From Candidatus Thalassarchaeum betae (lineage in GTDB: Archaea; Thermoplasmatota; Poseidoniia; Poseidoniales; Thalassarchaeaceae): 17,182 bases of DNA. Under the pieces are notes generated by a model. That model was not told the origin of the DNA, did not search any database, and was given only the letters and a program-made list of their open reading frames with translations. Below are positions 7,115 through 13,584 of this stretch, piece after piece (the stretch's first letter is position 1; every line of letters starts with the position of its first letter). The stretch spans positions 1-17,182 of the forward strand of contig JAKUUO010000025.1 in NCBI GenBank assembly GCA_022448665.1. The letters are read 5' to 3'. Both the position numbers and the translations under genes were made by a program.

Positions 7115-7840
7115 GCCGGCCTCTGCGCTGCTGCCTGCCTCGGCGGCTTCTGCCTTCCCCCTAGTCAGGGCTTCTGCGCGCTTTCGGTGGTTGCCGTGGC
7201 CCATGAACGAGCCCAACAAGATGGCGCCCGCGAAAAACGGGGGTGTCCAAAACGCCACGGCCAACGGTTTGACCATGGGGGCCACTAGTTCGAGCGTGTT
7301 CCCTCCTAATGCCAGCATGGGAAGTGCTGGAATAAATGGGAGCGCGATCAAAAAACTGACTGCCCCAATGGCACCTGCGACTATCGAAGCAGACAAGTCC
7401 CTGCCGAACATCTCGTCGGTAACTTCGCCTCCGCAGGATGCGACCGTGTAGATCTCCTCGGCCTTCAGTGAGCGTTTGGCTACCTCCGCGTTCGCAAGGG
7501 CCTCCTTCTTCCTCTCCTCGGGGGTCGCGTCAGGGAGCGCATCGTCCCACCAGCCCTCCTCCTTCTGAATCGCATCCCAGTCCGGTGGCAAGGGGCGGGG
7601 TTCATGTTCTGGGGCTGGGTCTGTGCGAGGCTCGGGGTCCTCGGGTATCGCCTTCATTATCTGAGGTTCGTAGTCGGGGTCTCCCTCTGACAGTGTCTTC
7701 CGTCTCTCCTCGTATTCCGTCCTAGTCTCCGCATCTGGGTACAAATGCCTGTGGGCGTAGCAGTAGAACAGGTTCCTGAATGCGACTCGCCTGCAAGCCT
7801 TGCCGTTTGGCTCGACGTGCTTGCAATTGATTATCTCCAC
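7106..7840 (-). CDS. Membrane protein with N-terminal C3H zinc motif, unknown function
   Basis: A 244-residue protein from GTG 7840 (MEIINCKH...); an upstream in-frame TTG at 7849 would add three residues. At the N-terminus Cys6, Cys16, Cys27 and His30 have the spacing C-X9-C-X10-C-X2-H, with 'NGKAC' and 'FYCYAH', a probable zinc knuckle. This is the same spacing as the plant WRC domain and similar to small bacterial C-C-C-H knuckles, but homology is not shown. Residues ~35-105 are charged and proline-rich with a WWDD patch. Two hydrophobic segments follow at about 150-175 and 188-215. The C-terminal tail (KRAEALTRGKAEAAEAG) is basic then Ala/Glu rich. The zinc motif and both tails should face the cytoplasm if both hydrophobic segments cross. 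It is 34 bases downstream of the deaminase-like gene, same strand, so may be read with that operon. Confidence 0.75.
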   Translation of the reverse strand: MEIINCKHVEPNGKACRRVAFRNLFYCYAHRHLYPDAETRTEYEERRKTLSEGDPDYEPQIMKAIPEDPEPRTDPAPEHEPRPLPPDWDAIQKEEGWWDDALPDATPEERKKEALANAEVAKRSLKAEEIYTVASCGGEVTDEMFGRDLSASIVAGAIGAVSFLIALPFIPALPMLALGGNTLELVAPMVKPLAVAFWTPPFFAGAILLGSFMGHGNHRKRAEALTRGKAEAAEAGSSAEAGSE

Positions 7841-7883
7841 GGGAGACAACAGTAGCCCAAGGGTGACTAATCTTTCCCCGGCA

Positions 7884-8492
7884 TCATGCCTTGGCGATGA
7901 CCTTCAGCTCGATTGCTATGGAGGTGGGCAAGGCATCTACTGCAACGGTGGTGCGTGCTGGCAGGATCTCCGCGAAGTAGTGAGAGTAGACCTCGTTGTA
8001 GCCGGGGAAGTCGCGCTCCATGTCGACGAGGAAGACCAGTACGTCGACCACGTCATCCAGGCTCGAGCCATGCGCCTCGAGGATCACGCGGACGTTGTTG
8101 ATGACCGAGTGGGTCTGCGCGCGGATGTCGTAGTCCAGCGGGTTGCCGTCGGCATCCCGCACGGGCCCTCCGGGAATCTCGTTGGTGTCGGGGGTGCGCG
8201 GGCCCATGCCGCTGACGAAGAGGAAGTCGCCCGACTTGAACAGGTGCGGGTACGCACCTACTGCCGAGGGGCCTTCATCGGTGATGAACGGCCCGTCGTC
8301 GCCCATCAGCTTGCTCACCGCCTTCTTTCCGGCGACCCCACCGACGATTGCGCCGACCGGGCCGCCCACGGCTAGGCCGGCTGCTGTCCCGATGATCTCG
8401 GCGCCCTTGCTCAGGGCGCCCTCGCTCAGATCGACGATATCCTCGATGATGCTGGAGTCTTCCTCCTCATCCGGGTGATCGTCGTGCGGCAT
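7884..8492 (-). CDS. RidA-family protein, 2-aminomuconate deaminase-like, with glycine-zipper extension
   Basis: A 202-residue protein. Residues ~75-202 are a RidA/YjgF/UK114 domain: 'GAYPHLFKSGDFLFVSG', 'DIRAQTHSVINNVRVIL', 'DFPGYNEVYSHYF', 'LPARTTVAV' with the conserved Arg180, and 'IELKVIAKA'. Among RidA proteins it is closest, from memory, to bacterial 2-aminomuconate deaminases (AmnD), which share the DIRAQT and GYNEVY wording and remove ammonia from 2-aminomuconate after ring cleavage. The alternative is a general enamine/imine deaminase. The N-terminal 75 residues are unusual for the family (normal length ~130-145). They comprise an acidic start (DDHPDEEEDSS), a helix, then a glycine-zipper (GLAVGGPVGAIVGGVAG, 39-55). 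Its ATG (8492-8490) shares the A of the upstream gene's TGA (TGATG), so translation is coupled. It is the last gene of the amnB-amnA-like operon. Confidence 0.88.
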   Translation of the reverse strand: MPHDDHPDEEEDSSIIEDIVDLSEGALSKGAEIIGTAAGLAVGGPVGAIVGGVAGKKAVSKLMGDDGPFITDEGPSAVGAYPHLFKSGDFLFVSGMGPRTPDTNEIPGGPVRDADGNPLDYDIRAQTHSVINNVRVILEAHGSSLDDVVDVLVFLVDMERDFPGYNEVYSHYFAEILPARTTVAVDALPTSIAIELKVIAKA

Positions 8493-9418
8493 CACAGCAT
8501 CCCCTTGTCCAGCACGTTGCGGTCGCCGTGGTAGTACTCCACGTCGTCCTCGTCGAACTCCTTGTCGCCCACGCCATCCTCGGCCGGTGTGAGTTGGATT
8601 ACCGCCCCGCCGGCTCCGTGCAGTGCCTCGTAGGCCAGCACCTCTCCGTGGTAGTTGTTGTGCTGGCCCATGGTCGCGGCCATCCACCAGGCCGGCTTGT
8701 AGGCGACTACCTTGCTGACTCTGATCTGGCCGTGGATATCGCGGCTCAGTTGGCTGATGTCCTCAAGCCTCCCGTCGGCGAAGAACTCGAGGATCTTGCG
8801 GTTGAACTCATCGTCCTTGGCGCTGTGTATCCTGTCCTCGGAGGGGTCGATGTGCTCGGTGAACATGCGGTTGGAGAGGCTTGCCACCACCACCACTACG
8901 ACCTTCTTGCCCAACTCGGACATCGCATCGCGTGCAGCCTTTCCGAGTACGATCTGCTCGGCCCGGTTGGAGTAGACGTTGCTCGAGACTATGCAAGCCG
9001 GGATGCGGTTGTCGGGGTTGAGCAGTTTGAGTGCGACTACCGAGCCGGTGTCAATTGGGAATCCGTCGTAGGCCACGGTGCGCGCGTGCAGGCCACGCGC
9101 CTCGCACGCGTCCTTGAACTTCTCAGCGTACTCGGAGTCCATGCTGAATTCGTAAGGCATGCTTCCGAGGAAGTGGAAGTCGTCGTCTACATGAGTGAAT
9201 ACCGGCTTCGGGTGTGCCTGGATTTGATGTCCGACGATGCTGGGCCAGACGGTCGAGTAGATCAGCATCAGGTCGGCGTCTGTCTCCTCGATGCGCTGGC
9301 GGCAGGTATCGAAGGCTTCGCGCAACCTGCCCCAGCCCTCGTTCTGCTCAGGTGCGAGCAGTGGGTGAGGGTGAGGGGGGACGTAGAATCCGAGTACGAT
9401 TTCTGGCTCCTCGCTCAT
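8492..9418 (-). CDS. amnA: Class III extradiol dioxygenase, AmnA-like non-catalytic alpha subunit
   Basis: A 308-residue LigB-superfamily protein resembling the alpha subunit of 2-aminophenol 1,6-dioxygenase: 'DLMLIYSTVW', 'VDDDFHFLGSMPYEF', 'AYDGFPIDTGSVVALKLL', 'EDRIHSAKDDEFNRKILEF' and 'GAGGAVIQL'. In bacteria AmnA pairs with AmnB and has no working iron site. The same seems true here. A His remains at the first ligand position (VPPH, His16), but the second is replaced (STVW, where the beta subunit has TPHW), and no Glu lies at the third (VSKVVAYKPAWW). It runs a little longer than bacterial AmnA (~270), with a ~30-residue acidic C-terminal tail (GDKEFDEDDVEYYHGD). The ATG at 9418 has an excellent Shine-Dalgarno overlapping the amnB-like stop codon. 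The gene symbol is by resemblance; the substrate is unproven. Confidence 0.87.
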   Translation of the reverse strand: MSEEPEIVLGFYVPPHPHPLLAPEQNEGWGRLREAFDTCRQRIEETDADLMLIYSTVWPSIVGHQIQAHPKPVFTHVDDDFHFLGSMPYEFSMDSEYAEKFKDACEARGLHARTVAYDGFPIDTGSVVALKLLNPDNRIPACIVSSNVYSNRAEQIVLGKAARDAMSELGKKVVVVVVASLSNRMFTEHIDPSEDRIHSAKDDEFNRKILEFFADGRLEDISQLSRDIHGQIRVSKVVAYKPAWWMAATMGQHNNYHGEVLAYEALHGAGGAVIQLTPAEDGVGDKEFDEDDVEYYHGDRNVLDKGML

Positions 9419-9421
9419 TCA

Positions 9422-9429
9422 ATCACCTC
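9422..9429 (-). promoter_or_regulatory. Shine-Dalgarno GAGGTGAT for the AmnA-like gene
   Basis: Eight bases fully complementary to the archaeal 16S 3' end lie 3 nt before the ATG at 9418 and overlap the stop codon of the upstream gene (TGA 9430-9428). A ribosome finishing the beta subunit is thus positioned to start the alpha subunit, favouring equal synthesis of both. Confidence 0.75.
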
Positions 9430-10333
9430 AGAGAACCAATTCGCGCGTCGCGGTATTCGGGTCCCATGCCGCGATGGCGTTTCCCGTGCCGATGACTGAC
9501 TGGTAGCCGTAGATCTCAGCAGGGTAGTCGGGGTAGCCCATAGCGGCCATCATCCAGCTGAGTCCGCCGCCTTCTGCCTCGGCCATGGTCTGCTCGATCA
9601 TCTCGGGTAGGATGTCGACTACTTCCTTCGTCTTGCCCTCTCGGAGCATCTGCACTATTTTCATGTCCCAGACGTACTGGCTGTGATTGTAGATGTGCTC
9701 GCGTGACATATCTTCTGGCAGAGGAGCCTCGGTGACGAAGTGCCTGTGGGAGAGAGAGTGGCTGGCGACCAGCACGACCCTCTTGCCGCTTGCCTCGATT
9801 GCTTTCATCACGGCCTCGCCCAGTGCGGCTGCCTGTTCGTTCATCACCTCGTTCGAGTAGTAGTGCGTCGAGCGGTTGCTGCTGATGGTCACTATCGGCT
9901 TGTCCCAGTCCGGATTGAGCATGTGGCAGCTGACTATGGTGCCGTAGTCCACCCTGAAGTCCGGGTTGCGCATCATCTTGGTGATGATTCCCGACTCGGC
10001 TGCCAAATCGTGCATCGCCTCAGCAAGTTCGACATCCACCTGTATGTCGTGGTGGTACCTGAACAGGTTAGGGAATATCGGGTCGACGCTGATGTTCTGG
10101 AAGCGCTCGAGGCCGAGGAAGTGAGTGCCGACATACGTCATCCAGTGAGGAGTGAGGACGACCATGCAGTCGTAGTCGATGCCCTTCAACTTGCGAGCCA
10201 GTCTGTGATAGCCCCAGCGAAGGGCCTCCCAGCCGCCCTCTGAGAACGGCTCGTTCTGCTCGGGGTTCTCGGCGTAGACAACGTGCGGAGGGTGCGGAGC
10301 GAGGCATCCAAGCACGATTTCTCCCTTTGCCAT
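9428..10333 (-). CDS. amnB: Class III extradiol dioxygenase, AmnB-like catalytic beta subunit
   Basis: A 301-residue LigB-superfamily enzyme from ATG 10333 (MAKGEIVLG); an in-frame extension to 10411 is less likely. It strongly resembles the beta subunit of 2-aminophenol 1,6-dioxygenase: 'CLAPHPPHVVYAENPEQNEP', 'GGWEALRWGY', 'SVDPIFPNLFRYHHDI', 'TKMMRNPDFRVDYGTI', 'LPEDMSREH', 'WMMAAMGYP' and 'GYQSVIGTGNA'. Expected Fe(II) ligands His14 (APH), His63 (TPHW) and Glu252, and the proposed acid-base His196 (LSHRHF), are all present at positions matching the bacterial enzyme with an offset of one, as I remember its structure. The family opens an aromatic ring next to a hydroxyl with O2; AmnAB turns 2-aminophenol into 2-aminomuconate semialdehyde. 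Cytoplasmic. First gene of the operon, followed after 9 bases by the alpha subunit. The substrate could be another catechol or aminophenol. Confidence 0.92.
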   Translation of the reverse strand: MAKGEIVLGCLAPHPPHVVYAENPEQNEPFSEGGWEALRWGYHRLARKLKGIDYDCMVVLTPHWMTYVGTHFLGLERFQNISVDPIFPNLFRYHHDIQVDVELAEAMHDLAAESGIITKMMRNPDFRVDYGTIVSCHMLNPDWDKPIVTISSNRSTHYYSNEVMNEQAAALGEAVMKAIEASGKRVVLVASHSLSHRHFVTEAPLPEDMSREHIYNHSQYVWDMKIVQMLREGKTKEVVDILPEMIEQTMAEAEGGGLSWMMAAMGYPDYPAEIYGYQSVIGTGNAIAAWDPNTATRELVL

Positions 10334-10352
10334 TGTTAACCTGACATGAATT

Positions 10353-10371
10353 TGCAAAGAAAACCTTTGCA
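10353..10371. promoter_or_regulatory. Inverted repeat upstream of the AmnB-like operon
   Basis: TGCAAAG (10353-10359) and CTTTGCA (10365-10371) form a perfect 7-bp inverted repeat around AAAAC, 20-38 bases before the AmnB-like start codon and in the 82-base gap between divergent genes. It is the only AT-rich patch there, so it may overlap the promoter; the symmetry suggests a dimeric regulator's operator. Function is inferred. Confidence 0.4.
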
Positions 10372-10415
10372 TTGCCCTCGCAGGCTTCATTGGGTAGTGC
10401 AATAGCCGCATCTTC

Positions 10416-10844
10416 GTGAAGTGGGACAGCCCGCCGCTTTGGCCCGTTGCGGTGCCCAGCTTGCTCGGTTTCGTGCTGGCCTGCTCCCCACTCAGGTCCT
10501 ACAAGTTCGAAGCGCTCTCTTTTCTCAGCACCCCGGAAGGCCAGGACTCGATTTTGACCCCGATGGTATGCCTGATCCTGCTGTCTGGCCTGCTGTACTT
10601 CTCGCCGGAGGAACTGGGCAGTCGCAGGGAGCTAATTTCCGGTGCGCTGGTGGCGATCCTGTTCGGCGTGCTGCCTCTGGCCCTGTTCGATCCGTGGCTC
10701 GTAATCATCGTGCTGCTGTGGATCCACCAGTCGATGTCCGTGCCTCGGCACAACTTCCCTGCCTTCCGCATAGGGATATGGGTCGGCCTGGGTGCTGTCT
10801 CAGGGCTCTTCATCGGAGCGCTGTTCGCCCATTTCGTCCTCTGA
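10416..10844 (+). CDS. Small multi-pass membrane protein, unknown function
   Basis: A 142-residue very hydrophobic protein that I do not recognise. Membrane segments are likely at about 8-25, 44-62, 72-90, 92-107 and 119-140, joined by short loops; 'YFSPEELGSRRE' and 'HQSMSVPRHNF' are the main polar loops. The start is GTG at 10416, the only start codon between the in-frame stop at 10395 and the first membrane segment. Its low content of odd codons and clean hydrophobic periodicity support real coding over the opposite-strand frame. It is divergent from the AmnB-like operon (82-base gap) and its last 45 bases overlap the end of the PAP2-like gene on the other strand, a long tail-to-tail overlap. 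No transporter signature is seen. Confidence 0.65.
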   Translation: MKWDSPPLWPVAVPSLLGFVLACSPLRSYKFEALSFLSTPEGQDSILTPMVCLILLSGLLYFSPEELGSRRELISGALVAILFGVLPLALFDPWLVIIVLLWIHQSMSVPRHNFPAFRIGIWVGLGAVSGLFIGALFAHFVL

Positions 10845-12242
10845 GCGTCGAATCACCTGGTCGATGACGAGTCCTGTGATGAGGAAGGCCGGCACAGACA
10901 ACAGCAGCGCGCTCCAGATGAGTTCGTCGTCGACGTAGTCCATGGTGATTCTGAGCTCGCCCACACCATCGGCGACCCCGGCCACTCTGCAGAGGATCAA
11001 GTGCGTGTCGAAGATTGAGGGTGTACTGACCTCGGCCGCCCAGGACTCCCCGGCATCTAGGATCACGCTCTGGAAGTCGGGATTGAGCGCGGAACTGGCT
11101 ACTATCGAATCCCAATCCACGAACCCCCTGTCTGTGTGAGGGACGACGTGGCTGCGGTCGACGATCACCACATACACCGGGGCTTCGCCGACGTTGCGCA
11201 CCTCCACGCCCACAGGATCCCAAAGGCTGTGCACCTCGATCGTATCGATGTTAACGTCCCCCGGGCCGAACCTAATGTTCGGGGTGTCCTCTTCGGTGCC
11301 CGCGCCGTCGACTGCGAACACGGCCAGTGCAGAGGTGCAGAGGAGCGCGAACACTGCGGCTGTGGTCAGCGAGCGCCTCTCCGGAATCAGTGACTTCCAG
11401 CCGTTCTCGAGGCGCGCGCGTATGCGAGGCTGCCAGGCGTGGACGAACACCGCACAGATTACTGCGAGGATGACTCCGGGGACGATGTCCACAATCCAGT
11501 GTATCCCGAGGTATTGGATCGAGAAGAGGTATATCACCAGATTAAGCTGGATGAAGAGGTCGAACTCCCGGTGCCGCCATTCTCTGATGCTGATACCAAG
11601 TTCTCTCACGTGCAGACGGTTGATGATCAGCAGCCCGATGGGCAACCCGAAGTGAAGGGACGGGATGCCATTGTCCATCGGATCGTTGTTCGTGAAGAAC
11701 TCGAGGTAGAAGCTGTCGTGGTAGAGCAGCGCATCCATCCCGGGGATGTAAGACGAGGTCACCTCGATGTTGAAGAATAAGTAGAGTGGAATAGCTAGGA
11801 TGTAGATGGTGAGATAGTTCAGAGCCGCCTTGTCGGCCATCACGTGGTCGCGCACGAGGATCATGTACATCGGCAAAAACCAGATGACAAATAGGTAGAG
11901 GAAGAGGTAGTGGAAGGACAGGACGTCCGTGAGGAGGTCGTTGCGGAACGTCTCCTGGACCAACAGCGTGAATTCGCCCTCGAGCCCGTGGATCCAGTGC
12001 GTGTAGCCTCCGACCCTCGCCTTCATCGGTTCTCCATGGTGGTCAATTATGAGTTTGACAGCATACATGACAACGTAGAGTGAGATGTGCCAGTGGTACC
12101 CCTTGGCCCTGATCTCGGCTGGGAGCTCGGAGAGCGCTAGGCGCTTGTCAGGCTCGTCCCGGGTCAGCAAGTTCCTCAGCGGAATGGTGCTTAGCAGGAT
12201 TACCAGCATCATCGTGCCATAAGGCCCGATTGGCCACCACAT
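10800..12242 (-). CDS. PAP2/inositolphosphotransferase-like membrane protein with C-terminal outer domain
   Basis: A 480-residue protein from ATG 12242 (MWWPIGPYG); an in-frame GTG at 12281 would add 13 polar residues and cannot be excluded. The first ~280 residues carry about six membrane helices with the PAP2 phosphatase/phosphotransferase signatures 'GIPSLHF' (His197) and 'GIHWIVDIVPG' (His248, Asp252). The wording fits the Aur1/inositolphosphotransferase branch (PAP2_3) that moves a phospho-headgroup between lipids, rather than soluble phosphatases. In this superfamily the second His attacks the phosphate. A further helix (~295-313), a ~125-residue polar strand-rich region and a last helix (~443-463) follow, giving an extracytoplasmic domain held at both ends. 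It is 55 bases (16 from the GTG) downstream of the Frag1/DRAM-like gene on the same strand. Substrate is unknown. Confidence 0.82.
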   Translation of the reverse strand: MWWPIGPYGTMMLVILLSTIPLRNLLTRDEPDKRLALSELPAEIRAKGYHWHISLYVVMYAVKLIIDHHGEPMKARVGGYTHWIHGLEGEFTLLVQETFRNDLLTDVLSFHYLFLYLFVIWFLPMYMILVRDHVMADKAALNYLTIYILAIPLYLFFNIEVTSSYIPGMDALLYHDSFYLEFFTNNDPMDNGIPSLHFGLPIGLLIINRLHVRELGISIREWRHREFDLFIQLNLVIYLFSIQYLGIHWIVDIVPGVILAVICAVFVHAWQPRIRARLENGWKSLIPERRSLTTAAVFALLCTSALAVFAVDGAGTEEDTPNIRFGPGDVNIDTIEVHSLWDPVGVEVRNVGEAPVYVVIVDRSHVVPHTDRGFVDWDSIVASSALNPDFQSVILDAGESWAAEVSTPSIFDTHLILCRVAGVADGVGELRITMDYVDDELIWSALLLSVPAFLITGLVIDQVIRRSEDEMGEQRSDEEP

Positions 12243-12283
12243 GAGCCCCCCCGCGATGTGCAGTCCTGATGAACGTTGCACAG

Positions 12284-12295
12284 GCGCACGTGCGC
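12284..12295. repeat. 12-bp perfect palindrome GCGCACGTGCGC
   Basis: It lies between the stop codon of the Frag1/DRAM-like gene (12298-12300) and the possible GTG start (12281) of the PAP2-like gene. It could be a protein site or an mRNA stem, or chance in GC-rich DNA. Confidence 0.35.
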
Positions 12296-12297
12296 GA

Positions 12298-13044
12298 TTA
12301 CTCCTCAGATTCGTGTGAGGTTAGGAGCGAGACCTCGTGGATTCCGGTTTCCACAACGCCGATCAATCCCAAAACCATAGCCCACTCAAACAGCGCCGCC
12401 ATCGACATCTCGGTGATTGACAGGTCAGTGCATATCTGCACCATGTCGACATAAGTTTCGAATTCAAGCAGACCAACTGAGATTCCTGTGTATTGCACTA
12501 CGCTCAGTGCCATCAGACCAAAGCACAGACCTGTGAACGCGGCCCTGTCCCGGCGCGGCTTGTACACTTCGTGGAAGCGAGTGTCGAAGGCTGCCATGTC
12601 ACTGGCCATAATGGTAGAGAGGAACGCCCAGATGATCGAGCCTGCGAAGATCACGCGCGCCTGTAGCAGATGCAGTGCGAGCTGCTCGTCCCAAGGTGTG
12701 TGAGATATCCAGACGATGGAGAGACCGGAGAGCATCCCAAAGATGGTGGAGAAGGTGTTGAGCGACCTCAGCCGGGCTCCGGTGGGATTGGCCGATATCC
12801 AGTCAGATCTGAGGCGGAACATCTGCCAGGCCAACAGTGTCAGCAGCAGACCTGAGACTGTGAAGCCGAATGTGAATGGTGCTCCGGAGACCGAGTGGGT
12901 GTCGGTGTCGGATATGAAGGGCATGAAGTGGTCGCAGCCTTCAGAGACCCACAACGCGTAGCACACCGCGAGCGTAGCCAATTGGGCCGCTATACAAGCC
13001 TGTATGGTCTTGCGGACCGTATCAGCCTGAAGCAACCACTGCAT
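12298..13044 (-). CDS. Six-helix membrane protein, Frag1/DRAM/Sfk1-like
   Basis: A 248-residue protein from ATG 13044 to TAA. Six membrane segments are predicted at about 11-33, 55-77, 98-114, 126-146, 168-190 and 213-233. The loop after helix 1, 'CDHFMPFISDTDTHSVSG', matches the placement and wording of the 'P-x-ISD-x-G' loop of the Frag1/DRAM/Sfk1 family. That family comprises six-helix eukaryotic proteins including PGAP2, which acts in GPI-lipid remodelling, and Sfk1, tied to phosphoinositide signalling. Length and helix count fit, but this rests on one short motif and topology. The tail HESEE is acidic. It is first in a probable two-gene unit with the PAP2/inositolphosphotransferase-like gene and is divergent from the YbaK-like gene (71-base gap with no clear TATA box). 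Confidence 0.65.
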   Translation of the reverse strand: MQWLLQADTVRKTIQACIAAQLATLAVCYALWVSEGCDHFMPFISDTDTHSVSGAPFTFGFTVSGLLLTLLAWQMFRLRSDWISANPTGARLRSLNTFSTIFGMLSGLSIVWISHTPWDEQLALHLLQARVIFAGSIIWAFLSTIMASDMAAFDTRFHEVYKPRRDRAAFTGLCFGLMALSVVQYTGISVGLLEFETYVDMVQICTDLSITEMSMAALFEWAMVLGLIGVVETGIHEVSLLTSHESEE

Positions 13045-13115
13045 ACCGCTGCGACGAGGTTGTTCGCTTCAATGGACTCCCTAACGATGAAGTCGTATGG
13101 CCCTCATGACGAGAC

Positions 13116-13580
13116 ATGGACGGACACGAACAGTGGCTGTCGGAATGCGAGAAGCTGGGCTACAGGCCAGAGGCCAGGCTGTACGCCGAGGGCACCCGTA
13201 CCTCACAAGATGCGGCCGACCAGCTCGGATGCGACGTCGCTCACATCGCGAAGTCGATCGTCTTCGCCGGTCAGGACGGGGCTGTGGTCGTCATCACCTC
13301 GGGGGCCAACCGCGTTGAACGCAAGCGCAAGCTCAAGCGGCTGCTGGGCTACAAGCCGAGCATGACCGATGCTGAGTACATCACCGAGAACACCGGTTAC
13401 GCACCCGGCGGAGTGCCTCCGTTCGGTCACATGAAGCCGTGCACTGTGCTCATGGACGAGGACCTGATGCAGTACGATCTGGTGTGGGGAGCCGGCGGAA
13501 CCGCCCAGACCGTCTTCCCCATCACTCCCGAGGATCTCCTTTCCCTGTCTGGCGCGACAGTGGCAGACGTGAAGCAGTGA
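13116..13580 (+). CDS. YbaK/EbsC-type aminoacyl-tRNA deacylase
   Basis: A 154-residue free-standing editing-domain protein of the YbaK/ProX family, which hydrolyses wrongly charged tRNA (for example Cys-tRNA-Pro or Ala-tRNA-Pro) in the cytoplasm. Family marks are 'DVAHIAKSIVF' with Lys46 at the position of the catalytic lysine, 'VVVITSGANRV', 'GYAPGGVPPFGH' (94-105) and 'DEDLMQYDLVWGAGGTAQTVFPITPEDL'. Length is normal (~155). The ATG at 13116 gives the typical short N-terminal helix. Which amino acid is removed cannot be told from sequence by eye. SMUG1-like gene starts 4 bases after its stop, so the two are very likely one transcript. No Shine-Dalgarno is evident. Confidence 0.93.
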   Translation: MDGHEQWLSECEKLGYRPEARLYAEGTRTSQDAADQLGCDVAHIAKSIVFAGQDGAVVVITSGANRVERKRKLKRLLGYKPSMTDAEYITENTGYAPGGVPPFGHMKPCTVLMDEDLMQYDLVWGAGGTAQTVFPITPEDLLSLSGATVADVKQ

Positions 13581-13584
13581 TAGG

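Noticed and set aside
7884..8687. Longer reading of the RidA-like gene starting at 8687
   Set aside because: The extra N-terminal residues are Arg/Gly-rich shadow of the AmnA-like gene; the ATG at 8492 overlapping the upstream stop is the natural start.
8528..9499. A 323-residue plus-strand frame antisense to the AmnA-like gene
   Set aside because: It is the mirror frame of a well-supported gene and has no recognisable domain.
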